Shown: one piece after another, positions 1 to 8,603 of the stretch
How the letters are laid out: each line of letters opens with the position of its first letter
How positions within the stretch are numbered: the stretch's first letter is position 1
DNA from: Alcaligenes faecalis
GTDB taxonomy: Bacteria > Pseudomonadota > Gammaproteobacteria > Burkholderiales > Burkholderiaceae_B
Direction: 5' to 3'
Length of the DNA stretch: 64,000 bases
NCBI RefSeq assembly: GCF_041521385.1
Contig: NZ_CP168006.1
Span: forward strand, 1,800,979-1,864,978
Made by a program: the position numbers and the translations under genes
Notes under the pieces: generated by a model
Databases searched by the model: none
What the model was told of the DNA's origin: nothing
What the model saw: only the letters and a program-made list of their open reading frames with translations

Positions 1-186
1 TGCTGGATCGTGACCCACTTCAATTCGCTTATGTCTGCACGGTTGCTGCGCCAGACATCATCCAGCACGGTGGCGCAAGTTGCCTATTCAGTGGGACTTT
101 CGGATCTATCCTACTTCCACTGTCCGTTTCGACGGCGCTTTGACATCACGCCAGGCGATTTTTATAGTCATGACCTGGAGTCGTGA
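1..186 (+). CDS. AraC-family transcriptional regulator, C-terminal fragment cut by window edge
   Basis: Frame 1 is open from the first base to a TGA at 184-186. The 61 residues include the second helix-turn-helix of an AraC/XylS DNA-binding domain: a stretch reading VAQVAYSVGLSDLSYFHCPF, then RRRFDITPGDFY, which matches the family signature (A...GF.d.syF.r.Fkr..G.tP..yR). The N-terminal effector domain is outside the window, so the ligand cannot be inferred. It ends 19 bases before the convergent moeB-like gene. Confidence 0.85.
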   Translation, partial: CWIVTHFNSLMSARLLRQTSSSTVAQVAYSVGLSDLSYFHCPFRRRFDITPGDFYSHDLES

Positions 187-205
187 AGCAGCGATCAAAA
201 ACAGA

Positions 206-979
206 TCAAGTGTGATCGGCGTGTTCAGCCGCCGCTGAACCACATACCGGGCAAGCCGGGTCTTTGCGGAAACGCACGGTATGCCAATTCATATTGAAAG
301 CATCCACGCTTAACAAACGGCCCACCAAGGGCTCTCCAAAGCCACCTAACAGCTTCAAGGCCTCCACTGCTTGCGCACTCCCCACCATACCCAACAAAGG
401 TGACAGAACACCTGTAGTGGCGCAACGCAGTTCCTCGACATCATCCGCTTCAGGGAACAGACAGTGGTAGCAAGGAGCCTCGGGCTGACGCAAGTCATAG
501 GTACTGACCTGGCCCGAAAAACGAATCGCCGCACCGGACACCAACGGTTTACGCAATGCCACGCAGGCACGGTTGATGGCATGGCGAGTGGCGAAGTTGT
601 CGCAGCAATCGAGCACCAAGTCCACTTGCTGAACCCAATGCATCAAGCCCGCCTCGTCCAGACGTTGAACGACAGGCGTGACCCTCACTTCCGGATTGAG
701 CTGCTCGATATGCAGCTTGGCAGATTCAACCTTGTCCCAGCCCAGACGATCGGTGGTGTGAGCAATCTGACGCTGCAGATTGCTCAGCTCCACCTGATCA
801 TCGTCCACCAGAATGATGGCGCCGACACCCGAGGCCGCCAGATAAGCCACCACGGGGGACCCCAGTCCCCCGGCTCCAACGACCAGGATGCGGGAAGCCA
901 GAATCCGCTCCTGCGCTTCTACCCCGAATTCATCGAGCAGAATATGCCGCGCATAGCGCAGTAATTGCTGATCTTCCAC
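206..979 (-). CDS. moeB: HesA/MoeB/ThiF-family adenylyltransferase
   Basis: E1-like enzyme of 257 aa that adenylates the C-terminal glycine of a ubiquitin-like sulfur carrier (MoaD in molybdopterin synthesis, or ThiS in thiamine synthesis). Visible: nucleotide-binding loop VVGAGGLGSPV near residues 33-43, the DDDQVELSNLQRQ segment (about 58-70) that contacts ATP, and two zinc-binding CxxC pairs (CYHC near 171 and CPVC near 245). It is the last gene of a minus-strand group with ctpA, envC and gpmA, 15 bases after ctpA. MoeB and ThiF cannot be separated from the sequence alone; no moaD or thiS neighbour is present. Confidence 0.88.
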   Translation of the reverse strand: MEDQQLLRYARHILLDEFGVEAQERILASRILVVGAGGLGSPVVAYLAASGVGAIILVDDDQVELSNLQRQIAHTTDRLGWDKVESAKLHIEQLNPEVRVTPVVQRLDEAGLMHWVQQVDLVLDCCDNFATRHAINRACVALRKPLVSGAAIRFSGQVSTYDLRQPEAPCYHCLFPEADDVEELRCATTGVLSPLLGMVGSAQAVEALKLLGGFGEPLVGRLLSVDAFNMNWHTVRFRKDPACPVCGSAAAEHADHT

Positions 980-994
980 GTCAAGAACCTGTTT

Positions 995-2506
995 TTACGG
1001 TTTTACCGGTTCGAGACCCTGGGGGGTGATTCGGAACCGCTCAACGCTGGGTTGCTGATTCAGGGGACTTTTTTTTTCTGGCGACTCGGACTCTACTTCC
1101 TTTTCGCGCTTGGCAGCAGCTTCCTTGGCCGCAGCTACTTTCGCTGGATCATTTTTGATCACAGGACGGCCAGCCAGATGATTCAGTGCTTGCTGCAACT
1201 GGAAGTCGTCATCCCCACCAAATTCAAACATTTTGAACTCTGGGCTCATGCCCAGATCAGACTGCTCAACTTCGGCGCTTTCGTCCACCTTGCTGTTGAG
1301 CAGGTGCCGCTTCAAGTCCACTTCACGCGGCAGACGGAACAAATTACCCTGAGCGGTATCATCCACCACCACATCTGGCTGTACGCCCGTTACCTGAATC
1401 GACGTTCCGTTAGGTGTGTAATAGAGGGCAGTCGTCAGTTTCAGGCCGGACTCCTCGGACAGAGGAACAACGCTTTGTACCGAGCCCTTGCCGAAAGTGC
1501 GATTACCAATAATGGTGGCGCGTTTGTGGTCTTGCAACGCCCCAGCCACAATTTCCGATGCAGAGGCCGAACCTACATTCACCAGAACCACAATAGGCAC
1601 GTTCTTGAGCCAATCCAGTTTCTTCAGAACATCCGCGTCCGTATCTAGCTCGCCCAGCACAGACTGCATGGATTTAACGTAGTACTCGCGATTGGACGAA
1701 GGAATGCGACCCTTGGTCGACACCACCAGATCACCCGAGTCCAGGAAAGCGGAAGACACGCCAATGGCGCTTTCCAGCAAACCACCGGGGTCGTTACGCA
1801 GGTCGATCACCAAGCCTTTCGGTGCGCCTGGGCCCTTGTGGACTTCGGACAATTGCTTGATCAGATCCGCAGCGGTGCGTTCCTGGAACTGGGCAATGCG
1901 CACATAGGCTACGTCGTCAGCCAACATCTTGGAGCGCACGCTGCGCACCTTGATGATATCGCGCACCAGGGTGATTTCCAGTGGCTTGTCACGGCCAGCA
2001 CGGCGTATCGTCAGCTTGATGGAGGTTTTAGGCTCACCACGCATCTGCTTGACAGCATCGTTCAGGCTCAAATCCTTGGTGGGTTTGCCATTGATGTGCG
2101 TAATGATGTCGCCCGCCAGAATACCGGCACGTGCGGCAGGCGTATCCTCAATAGGCGAGATGACTTTGGGCATCCCGTCCTCGCTGCCGATCTCAATGCC
2201 CAGGCCGCCAAAACCGCCTTGAGTCATGGCTTCCATTTCCTTGAAAGCGTCGGCATCCAGATAGGCCGAGTGTGGATCCAGATCGGTAAACAAGCCCTTG
2301 ATCGCATTATTGACCAAGGCTTGATCCGTCAAGGGCTCTACATACGTGTTCTTGATGGCAGCGAACACATTGGCGAACTGCTGCAGTTCGCGCAAAGGCA
2401 ATGGCTCGCCGCGTTGAGCGACCGCAGTAATGCCCAGGCTGATCAAAATACCGCCCACAGCACCTGCTGCCACTAGACCTATGCTGCCAATCCTTCGAGT
2501 GCTCAT
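995..2506 (-). CDS. ctpA: Carboxyl-terminal processing serine protease (S41 family)
   Basis: Periplasmic protease of 503 aa that degrades or trims proteins from the C terminus. An N-terminal hydrophobic segment (about residues 7-30, IGSIGLVAAGAVGGILISLG) acts as signal or anchor. A PDZ domain (GGLGIEIG...GDIITHINGKP) spans roughly 80-165. The S41 core carries the Ser/Lys dyad in GSASASE and TFGKGS. The C-terminal 60 residues are charged and Pro-rich. I chose the ATG at 2506 rather than an in-frame ATG at 2566 because a TATAAT lies at 2569-2574, so the longer form would begin at or before the transcript start. Second-to-last gene of the gpmA-envC-ctpA-moeB group. Confidence 0.92.
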   Translation of the reverse strand: MSTRRIGSIGLVAAGAVGGILISLGITAVAQRGEPLPLRELQQFANVFAAIKNTYVEPLTDQALVNNAIKGLFTDLDPHSAYLDADAFKEMEAMTQGGFGGLGIEIGSEDGMPKVISPIEDTPAARAGILAGDIITHINGKPTKDLSLNDAVKQMRGEPKTSIKLTIRRAGRDKPLEITLVRDIIKVRSVRSKMLADDVAYVRIAQFQERTAADLIKQLSEVHKGPGAPKGLVIDLRNDPGGLLESAIGVSSAFLDSGDLVVSTKGRIPSSNREYYVKSMQSVLGELDTDADVLKKLDWLKNVPIVVLVNVGSASASEIVAGALQDHKRATIIGNRTFGKGSVQSVVPLSEESGLKLTTALYYTPNGTSIQVTGVQPDVVVDDTAQGNLFRLPREVDLKRHLLNSKVDESAEVEQSDLGMSPEFKMFEFGGDDDFQLQQALNHLAGRPVIKNDPAKVAAAKEAAAKREKEVESESPEKKSPLNQQPSVERFRITPQGLEPVKP

Positions 2507-2568
2507 GCACATTCCCATTATTTTCAGATTCAAGACGGGGCCACCTCCCGGAGTTGACCCGACCATGC

Positions 2569-2574
2569 ATTATA
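2569..2574 (-). promoter_or_regulatory. Candidate sigma-70 -10 box for ctpA
   Basis: Read on the minus strand this is a perfect TATAAT, 63 bases before the ctpA ATG. A weak TGGTCG lies 17 bases further upstream as a possible -35. It sits in the 164-base gap between envC and ctpA, so ctpA-moeB may be transcribed separately from gpmA-envC. Confidence 0.5.
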
Positions 2575-2670
2575 AGAGTAGCGTAAAGTGTCGACCAGCG
2601 TGAACCGGGCTGGAGTCGCTACCCGGCGCAACAAATGCGAGCAAAAGTAAACGCCAACAGCAAAAGCGGC

Positions 2671-4215
2671 TCAGGAACCCAGCCAAACCTGCGGATTAAT
2701 GGGCTTGCCTTGATGGCGCAACTCAAAGTACAGGCCGGGTTCAACCTGTCCGCCGGTGGCTCCCACCCGCGCAACGGGTTCTCCACGCCCCACAATATCG
2801 CCGACTTGCTTAAGCGTGCTCTGGTTATAGGCATAGACGCTTAAGTAATCACGACCATGATCAATAATCAGCAGATTACCAAAACCAGTCATCCAGCTAG
2901 CAAAGACCACACGCCCTGGGGCCACCGCACGAACGGTGGTACCTGCCCGTGCGCGCAACACAACCCCACGCCAAATACCGCCATCAGGACGCTCGGCCCC
3001 GAACTTGCCTTGCATTTCGCCACGCACCGGATAGGGCAAGACACGTTTCAGACCCTGGAAACCCCCTTCTGGTTCCAAGGCAGGAGCAAAAGTCTGCTCA
3101 GCGGGCTCTTCAACGACCTGAACCTCGCGCACTTTTGGGGCGACCGGTTTGCTGATCGGTTCACTAGGCTCGGACGAGGCTTCCAGGCTATCTGACCATA
3201 GACGCTCGTTCGCGGTCGGCGGCGTATAGGTCAGTGGAGGCCGCGGAATCATGGCATCCGGCTGCGATGGCTCGGCCGGTTCCGGTTTGCTGCGTGGCAA
3301 GGCCGCAGGCAGAGGCGGTTGCGTGGCCCGAGCCCGCTCCAGCAACTCCCGTTCGCGCTCCAGACGCGCCTGTTCACGGGCAGTCTGCTCTTGCTGACGA
3401 GCCAGCTCGGCTTTGCGCGCTTCTTCAGCACGGCGAGCCGCTTCCCGTCGACGTTGCTCTTCAGCGCGGCGGGCCCGCTCAGCCTGTCGCGCAATTTCTA
3501 TTTCCAGACCGGAAATCAAATCCCCCAGCCGTTTGTCATTACTTTGCAGATTGGCAGCCTGACTACGCTGACGTTCCAGTTCGGCGCTAATGTCAGCCAC
3601 CACCTTGGCCCGCTTTTCTTTCTGTTCCTCTAGAGCCACCTTTTGGGCAGCGGCTTCTGTAGCCAGCTTTTCCTGCTCTTTTTCACTCGCGGCAACCTGG
3701 GCCTGCAAACGATCCAGCCGCTCTACGGTGCGACGTACCTGATGAACCTGCTCGGTCTGCTGACGCGAGACATAACCCAGGTAATGCAATTCGCGGTTGA
3801 TGGCGTTGGGATCATCGCCCGACAACAAGGCCGACCAAGGCGATACGCCATTGGCATATTGCGCACGTAATTGCTCGACCAGCTCCTGCTGTCGTTGCTC
3901 TTTAATCGCTTGCTGTTCGCTGATTTGCTTTCCCAGTACGCCCAGTTGCTGGTGCAGTTGCTCTTGCCGCTGCTCGATCTGGGCCAGCGTGCGATCGATA
4001 TCGGAAATAGCCTGCTCGGATTCGCGCAAGGCATTGGCAGCATCACGACGCGAGCTTTCGCGGGTGTCGATAGACTGACGCAGCGATTCAATTTTCTGGC
4101 GCAGCTCTGCCTGCTGCTTTTGAGCCTGGGCCTGGCGAGCAGCCAAGTCCGGGTCAGCCGCCAGGGCCGGTAAGGTCCAGGCTGCCAGCAACAGGCAGAC
4201 GCTGTAGCGCCACAT
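2671..4215 (-). CDS. envC: Murein hydrolase activator EnvC (degenerate LytM/M23 domain)
   Basis: Periplasmic divisome protein of 514 aa that activates amidases for septal peptidoglycan splitting. A signal peptide ends near residue 20 (LPALAA). A long Gln/Arg/Glu-rich coiled coil follows (about 22-300), then a Pro-rich linker and a C-terminal LytM domain (about 400-514). The metal ligands of an active M23 peptidase are missing: the GxxxHxGxD motif reads GGIWRGVVL, and the HxH equivalent reads VYAYN although HGRDY is kept. This is typical of EnvC, which has no hydrolase activity itself. It starts 3 bases after gpmA ends, indicating cotranscription. Confidence 0.9.
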   Translation of the reverse strand: MWRYSVCLLLAAWTLPALAADPDLAARQAQAQKQQAELRQKIESLRQSIDTRESSRRDAANALRESEQAISDIDRTLAQIEQRQEQLHQQLGVLGKQISEQQAIKEQRQQELVEQLRAQYANGVSPWSALLSGDDPNAINRELHYLGYVSRQQTEQVHQVRRTVERLDRLQAQVAASEKEQEKLATEAAAQKVALEEQKEKRAKVVADISAELERQRSQAANLQSNDKRLGDLISGLEIEIARQAERARRAEEQRRREAARRAEEARKAELARQQEQTAREQARLERERELLERARATQPPLPAALPRSKPEPAEPSQPDAMIPRPPLTYTPPTANERLWSDSLEASSEPSEPISKPVAPKVREVQVVEEPAEQTFAPALEPEGGFQGLKRVLPYPVRGEMQGKFGAERPDGGIWRGVVLRARAGTTVRAVAPGRVVFASWMTGFGNLLIIDHGRDYLSVYAYNQSTLKQVGDIVGRGEPVARVGATGGQVEPGLYFELRHQGKPINPQVWLGS

Positions 4216-4218
4216 TAT

Positions 4219-4965
4219 TTACTGCGCCTTGCCCTGATTGGCGACGGCTTGCATCTGAGCCGCAATCGCTTCCTGGTCACCCAGGTAGTAATGACGGATA
4301 GGACGCAGGTTTTCATCCAGCTCGTACACCAGAGGCTGGCCAGTAGGAATGTTCAGATGAACGATATCCTCGTCGGAGATGCCGTCCAGGTGCTTGATCA
4401 GCGCGCGCAGACTGTTGCCGTGAGCCGTCACCAAAACGCGACGACCGGCGCGAATAGCAGGAGCAATGGACTCTTCCCAGAAAGGAACGACGCGGGCCAC
4501 GGTGTCTTGCAAACACTCGGTGCGCGGCAGCTCATCAGCGGGCACACGGGCGTAGCGGGCATCAAAACGCGGGTTGCGTGGATCGTCCTCAGCCACGGGA
4601 TCGGGAGCGATCGCGTAGGCACGACGCCAGATCAAGACTTGGTCTTCTCCGTACTTTTGTGCGGTTTCGGCTTTATTTAAGCCTTGTAAAGCACCATAAT
4701 GGCGTTCGTTCAGGCGCCAGCTCAAACCCACGGGGGTGTGCATGGCGTCCATCGAATCCAGGGCGATCCACAAGGTACGGATAGCGCGCTTGAGGACCGA
4801 AGCGAAAGCCAGGTCGAACTCAAAACCGTTTTCTTTAAGCAGTTCACCGGCCTGCTTTGCCTGTTGACGCCCGGTTTCGGTAAGATCGACATCGGTCCAG
4901 CCAGTAAACCGGTTCTCCAGGTTCCACTGGCTTTCGCCGTGCCGCATCAGTACAAGTTTATACAT
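4219..4965 (-). CDS. gpmA: 2,3-bisphosphoglycerate-dependent phosphoglycerate mutase
   Basis: Cytosolic glycolytic enzyme of 248 aa interconverting 3- and 2-phosphoglycerate. Start chosen at the ATG giving [15 protein letters not shown], the family N terminus; the open frame extends 29 codons further but that part is not conserved-looking. Visible: phospho-acceptor His in RHGES (about residue 9), ENRFTGW, the [10 protein letters not shown] loop and the second catalytic His in [11 protein letters not shown]. First gene of the minus-strand group, divergent from the rhodanese gene. Confidence 0.95.
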   Translation of the reverse strand: MYKLVLMRHGESQWNLENRFTGWTDVDLTETGRQQAKQAGELLKENGFEFDLAFASVLKRAIRTLWIALDSMDAMHTPVGLSWRLNERHYGALQGLNKAETAQKYGEDQVLIWRRAYAIAPDPVAEDDPRNPRFDARYARVPADELPRTECLQDTVARVVPFWEESIAPAIRAGRRVLVTAHGNSLRALIKHLDGISDEDIVHLNIPTGQPLVYELDENLRPIRHYYLGDQEAIAAQMQAVANQGKAQ

Positions 4966-5063
4966 GGTAAAAACAGCCTCGAGGTTGAAAAATTGGCGCC
5001 ACTCTATAATCGTGTGATCTTGCCCTTTTTTCTTGCTTTTCTTGGTAATCAACAGGATTTAAC

Positions 5064-5474
5064 GTGGACTTCATCTTAAGTCAGAACAATCTTTTAATTT
5101 TAGCAATTGCGGTGCTTGCCGGCATTATGCTGTTAATACCCAGCTTTTTCAAAGGCCGTGCGGGACGCGCCGTTTCAAGCTCGGAAGCGGTACAAATGGT
5201 AAACCAGAAAGACGCCATTTTGATTGATCTGCGCAGCACCGATCAGTTCAAAGCCGGGGCAATTGCACAATCTCGCAACATTCCTGCGGCTGACCTTGAC
5301 GCCAAGGCCAGCACGCTGCCCAAAGACAAGCCCGTCATTCTGGTGTGCGATACCGGTCGCAGCGCCCCGCGCAGCGTCGCCGTCCTGCGCAAGCACGGCA
5401 TCAACGAAGCCTACACACTACAAGGCGGCATTCAAGGCTGGCTACAATCCAGCCTGCCCGTCAAAAAATCGTAA
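5064..5474 (+). CDS. Membrane-anchored rhodanese-like protein
   Basis: Protein of 136 aa with one N-terminal transmembrane anchor (about residues 8-28) and a single rhodanese domain (35-135). The active-site loop reads VCDTGRSAPRS with the persulfide-forming Cys at residue 95. It probably acts as a sulfur carrier or thiol sulfurtransferase; the acceptor is unknown. GTG start, preceded by an AGGA about 8 bases upstream. It leads the rhodanese-grxC-secB-gpsA gene order common in Burkholderiales, 23 bases before grxC. Confidence 0.88.
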   Translation: MDFILSQNNLLILAIAVLAGIMLLIPSFFKGRAGRAVSSSEAVQMVNQKDAILIDLRSTDQFKAGAIAQSRNIPAADLDAKASTLPKDKPVILVCDTGRSAPRSVAVLRKHGINEAYTLQGGIQGWLQSSLPVKKS

Positions 5475-5497
5475 GCTCCCCCTTCTACGAGGCTCTC

Positions 5498-5755
5498 ATG
5501 GCAAAAGTCACGATGTACTCCACAATGGTGTGCCCTTATTGTGTGCGCGCTGAAATGCTGCTCAAGCAACGCGGCGTCACTGAAATCACTAAAATCATGA
5601 TTGATCGCGAACCCGAACAGCGCGCGCTCATGATGGAGCGCACCGGTCGGCGTACCGTTCCCCAAATCTACATTGGCGACACCCATGTAGGTGGCTACGA
5701 TGATCTGGCCGCTTTGGACCGCGAAGGTGGCCTGCTGCCTCTGCTGGCTGCCTGA
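5498..5755 (+). CDS. grxC: Glutaredoxin 3
   Basis: Small dithiol glutaredoxin (85 aa) that reduces protein disulfides and glutathione mixed disulfides in the cytosol. Visible: active-site CPYC at residues 12-15, the cis-Pro motif TVPQIYIG and the GSH-binding GGYDDL. The ATG at 5498 gives the standard N terminus MAKVTMYST. It lies between the rhodanese gene and secB on the same strand. Confidence 0.95.
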   Translation: MAKVTMYSTMVCPYCVRAEMLLKQRGVTEITKIMIDREPEQRALMMERTGRRTVPQIYIGDTHVGGYDDLAALDREGGLLPLLAA

Positions 5756-5794
5756 TTTTTTTTCTAACAATTTTTTTATCCCATAGGATCCCCC

Positions 5795-6289
5795 ATGGCC
5801 GACCAGAACACCCCAGCCGCTGAACAAGAAGCGCAACAACCCAGCTTCAGCCTGCAGCGCACCTACATCAAAGACCTGTCCATCGAAATGCCCAATGCGC
5901 CCCAGATCTTTCTGGAGCAAGAAGCCCCTTCCGTGGAAGTGTCCATCAATGTGGGTGGCCAACGCCTGGCTGACACCGTCTACGAAAGCACCGTCACCGC
6001 GACAGTGACCACGCGCATTGGCGACAAGGTCATGTACCTGGTGGAAGCCACCCAAGCCGGTATCTTCGAAGCGGCCAACATCCCTGAAGAACAGCTCGAG
6101 CCCCTGCTGGGCATTGTGTGCCCTACCATGCTGTACCCCTACTTGCGCGCTGCCGTGGCCGACGCCATCAACCGCACGTCCCTGCCTGCCCTGCACCTGA
6201 CTGAAGTGAACTTCCAGTCCTTGTACGAGCAGCGCCTGGCGCAGCAACAAGGTGCTGACCAAGCTGACGGCCAGCCTTTGCAGGCCTGA
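5795..6289 (+). CDS. secB: Protein-export chaperone SecB
   Basis: Cytosolic tetrameric chaperone of 164 aa that keeps preproteins unfolded and hands them to SecA. The sequence shows the family core: [19 protein letters not shown], then SVEVSINV, an ATVTTRIGD strand, and [20 protein letters not shown]. The tail is Gln-rich. Its stop overlaps the gpsA start (ATGA at 6289), so the two are translationally coupled. Confidence 0.97.
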   Translation: MADQNTPAAEQEAQQPSFSLQRTYIKDLSIEMPNAPQIFLEQEAPSVEVSINVGGQRLADTVYESTVTATVTTRIGDKVMYLVEATQAGIFEAANIPEEQLEPLLGIVCPTMLYPYLRAAVADAINRTSLPALHLTEVNFQSLYEQRLAQQQGADQADGQPLQA

Positions 6290-7341
6290 TGATGTCAAAC
6301 GCGCACACTCCTGTTCGTGTCGCAGTTCTGGGCGCCGGCAGCTGGGGAACGGCACTGGCCGCCCTGGCCAGCACCCAGGCTCCCACGATGGTGTGGGCGC
6401 GCAAGGCAGCAACAGCACAAGCTATCGGGCAGGAGCATCGCAATCCTGCCTACCTGCCCGGTGTCGTGCTACCCGACTTGCTGCAGGCTAGCGACAGCCT
6501 GCAGCAAGTCATGGAGTTTGCCCTGGCGGATGACACCGGCCCTGCCCTGCTGATTCTGGGCGTGCCTGTACGTGGTCTGGCGCAAACCTGCGTGGATTTG
6601 GCGCAGTACCTGCCTGCCACACGCCGCCACCCCGTCTTGCTGGTCTGGACGTGTAAAGGTTTCCACCAGGAAAGTGGCTTGTTACCCCACCAGATTGTGC
6701 ATGAAAGTCTGCCCGGCCATCCCTGGTTAGGTCGTGCGGTGCTCTCTGGCCCCTCATTCGCCCTGGAAGTCGCCAAAGGCCTGCCCGTTGCCCTGACACT
6801 GGCTTGCGAACCTGCTGATATGGCTGGCATTGCCCTGGAGGCCTTGCATGGCAAACAAGCGCGTCTTTACACCAGCACCGACATGATCGGCGTGGAAGTG
6901 GGCGGCGCTGTCAAAAACATCATGGCCATTGCCTGTGGCATTGCCGACGCGCTGGGCCTAGGCCACAACGCCCGTGCCGCCCTGATTACCCGAGGTCTGG
7001 CTGAAATGCAGCGCCTGGGTGTTGCGCTAGGCGGACAAGCAGAGACTTTCTCCGGCCTGGCCGGTCTGGGAGATCTGGTCCTGACGGCCACGGGCGAATT
7101 GTCCCGCAACCGGCAAGTGGGGCTAGCACTGGGCGCCGGTGAAAGCCTGGACAGCATTCTTGCTACCGGCATTACTGCCGAAGGGGTACGCTGCGCCCGC
7201 TCCGTTCTGGAAATGGGCCACGCACATCAGATTGACTTGCCGATTACGGCGGCAGTCTGCCAGATTCTGTTTGAACAACTGGCCCCACGCGAAGCCGTCC
7301 ATGCCTTGCTCACCCGCGAGGCCAAACAAGAAGGCCACTGA
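6289..7341 (+). CDS. gpsA: Glycerol-3-phosphate dehydrogenase [NAD(P)+]
   Basis: Makes sn-glycerol 3-phosphate from dihydroxyacetone phosphate for phospholipid synthesis; cytosolic, 350 aa. Visible: N-terminal dinucleotide-binding VAVLGAGSWGTALA (about 9-22), LSGPSFALEVAKGLPVA (about 149-165), the catalytic-Lys region VGGAVKNIMAIACG, and GLAGLGDLVLTATG. ATGA overlap with secB supports the start. Confidence 0.96.
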   Translation: MMSNAHTPVRVAVLGAGSWGTALAALASTQAPTMVWARKAATAQAIGQEHRNPAYLPGVVLPDLLQASDSLQQVMEFALADDTGPALLILGVPVRGLAQTCVDLAQYLPATRRHPVLLVWTCKGFHQESGLLPHQIVHESLPGHPWLGRAVLSGPSFALEVAKGLPVALTLACEPADMAGIALEALHGKQARLYTSTDMIGVEVGGAVKNIMAIACGIADALGLGHNARAALITRGLAEMQRLGVALGGQAETFSGLAGLGDLVLTATGELSRNRQVGLALGAGESLDSILATGITAEGVRCARSVLEMGHAHQIDLPITAAVCQILFEQLAPREAVHALLTREAKQEGH

Positions 7342-7420
7342 TTCCTGCCGTCTGCCGGTCTGGCACCTCCTCGGCGCCGTCAAACCAGCAGTCAACCGTC
7401 TTTTACTCAAAACCAAAACA

Positions 7421-8419
7421 ATGTCATTGCTTGCTCGTTCTCGTGATCTTCTGATTCGCTCCGTTCTGGGGCTGGCCTGCACTGGTTTGCTGGCCCCCTC
7501 GGCTCAGGCCCAATCCAGTTGGCCCGAACGCCCGATTCAAATGGTGGTGCCCTTCCCTGCGGGTTCCTCGCCAGACGCCTTGGCCCGTGCCATTTCCGAA
7601 CCGCTATCCCAGGCCCTGGGCCAAACAGTTATTGTGGACAACCGTCCAGGCGCCGGTGGCAATATTGGCACGCGCTTTGTCGCACATGCTAAACCCGACG
7701 GCTACACCCTGCTGCTGACCATCAATGGCCCCATGGTGACTGCCCCTACCCTATACAAGACCTCGCTGGGTTACGACCCGCTGAAAGACTTGCAGGCAAT
7801 CTCCATGATTGGCACCAGCCCCAACGTACTGGTCGTTCCGGCAGACTCGCCCGCCAACACCGTGGAAGAATTCATCGCCTTGGCGAAGTCTCGTCCCGGC
7901 GAATTGAACTACGGCTCCGTTGGCCCAGGCAGCTCGGCCCATCTGGCCATGGCCATGCTGGAGCATGCGGTTGATATCAAGTTGGAACAGATCCCCTACT
8001 CAGGCTTTCCACAAATTCTGACCGCCATTATTGGGGGTGACATTGATGCCGCCTTCATGGTGCCCGGTATTGCCATGCCCCAGGTTGAAGCGGGCAAGGT
8101 AAAAGCCCTGGCCGTAACGTCCTTGCAACCCAGTGAATTGCTGCCAGGTCTGAACACGATGGCACAAACCGGTCTGGAGAACTTTGAGGCCATTTCCTGG
8201 GACGCTTTCTTTGTGCCCCACAACACCTCGGAGGATGTGGTCAAACGCCTGAATCAGGAAATCACCACTATCCTGCAGCGCGACGATATCAAGGCCAAGC
8301 TCAACGCCTTTTACTTCTCGTCCGAGCCATCAACGCCGCAAGAAATGACGGACAAGATCATTGCCGACAAAGCTCGTTGGGATGAGGTGATTGAACGTCT
8401 GAATCTGTCGCTGGAATAA
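7421..8419 (+). CDS. Tripartite tricarboxylate transporter (Bug-family) substrate-binding protein
   Basis: Periplasmic solute-binding protein of 332 aa. Signal peptide ends near residue 29 (SAQAQ). Mature part shows the Bug signature: WPERPIQMVVPFPAGSSPD, VDNRPGAGGNIGT, then LTINGPMVTAPTLYKT and IPYSGFPQILTAIIGGDID. The family binds carboxylates, amides or similar small acids; the ligand cannot be read from sequence. No TctA/TctB membrane partners are adjacent, which is normal for the expanded Bug families of Bordetella and relatives. The start was set at the ATG preceding the signal peptide; the frame is open further upstream inside gpsA. It is followed by a strong terminator. Confidence 0.9.
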   Translation: MSLLARSRDLLIRSVLGLACTGLLAPSAQAQSSWPERPIQMVVPFPAGSSPDALARAISEPLSQALGQTVIVDNRPGAGGNIGTRFVAHAKPDGYTLLLTINGPMVTAPTLYKTSLGYDPLKDLQAISMIGTSPNVLVVPADSPANTVEEFIALAKSRPGELNYGSVGPGSSAHLAMAMLEHAVDIKLEQIPYSGFPQILTAIIGGDIDAAFMVPGIAMPQVEAGKVKALAVTSLQPSELLPGLNTMAQTGLENFEAISWDAFFVPHNTSEDVVKRLNQEITTILQRDDIKAKLNAFYFSSEPSTPQEMTDKIIADKARWDEVIERLNLSLE

Positions 8420-8443
8420 AACCGGCAACTGGATTCCATCAAA

Positions 8444-8478
8444 AACGGCCCGGCAAACTGATTGTTTGCCGGGCCGTT
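8444..8478. terminator. Rho-independent terminator after the Bug gene
   Basis: A perfect 15-bp inverted repeat (AACGGCCCGGCAAAC / GTTTGCCGGGCCGTT) with a 5-base loop. The 3' side is followed by TCTTTACT, a short U-rich tail; the 5' side is preceded by AAA. It ends the plus-strand group and faces the convergent siderophore locus. Confidence 0.85.
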
Positions 8479-8603
8479 TCTTTACTACTGTCTCAACTGC
8501 TGCTTTCACTTCTGCTGAAATTCTTGGTTTAGGTTTTACTTTGCCACAGACACTGCCTAAACCCGTCAACGCTACCGCATCACAATCACATCGCTCTTCG
8601 CAA

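Noticed and set aside
2507..2566. N-terminal extension of ctpA starting MVGSTPGGG
   Set aside because: A TATAAT lies just upstream of that ATG, so the extension would start at the transcript 5' end, and the extra residues precede an otherwise standard signal segment.
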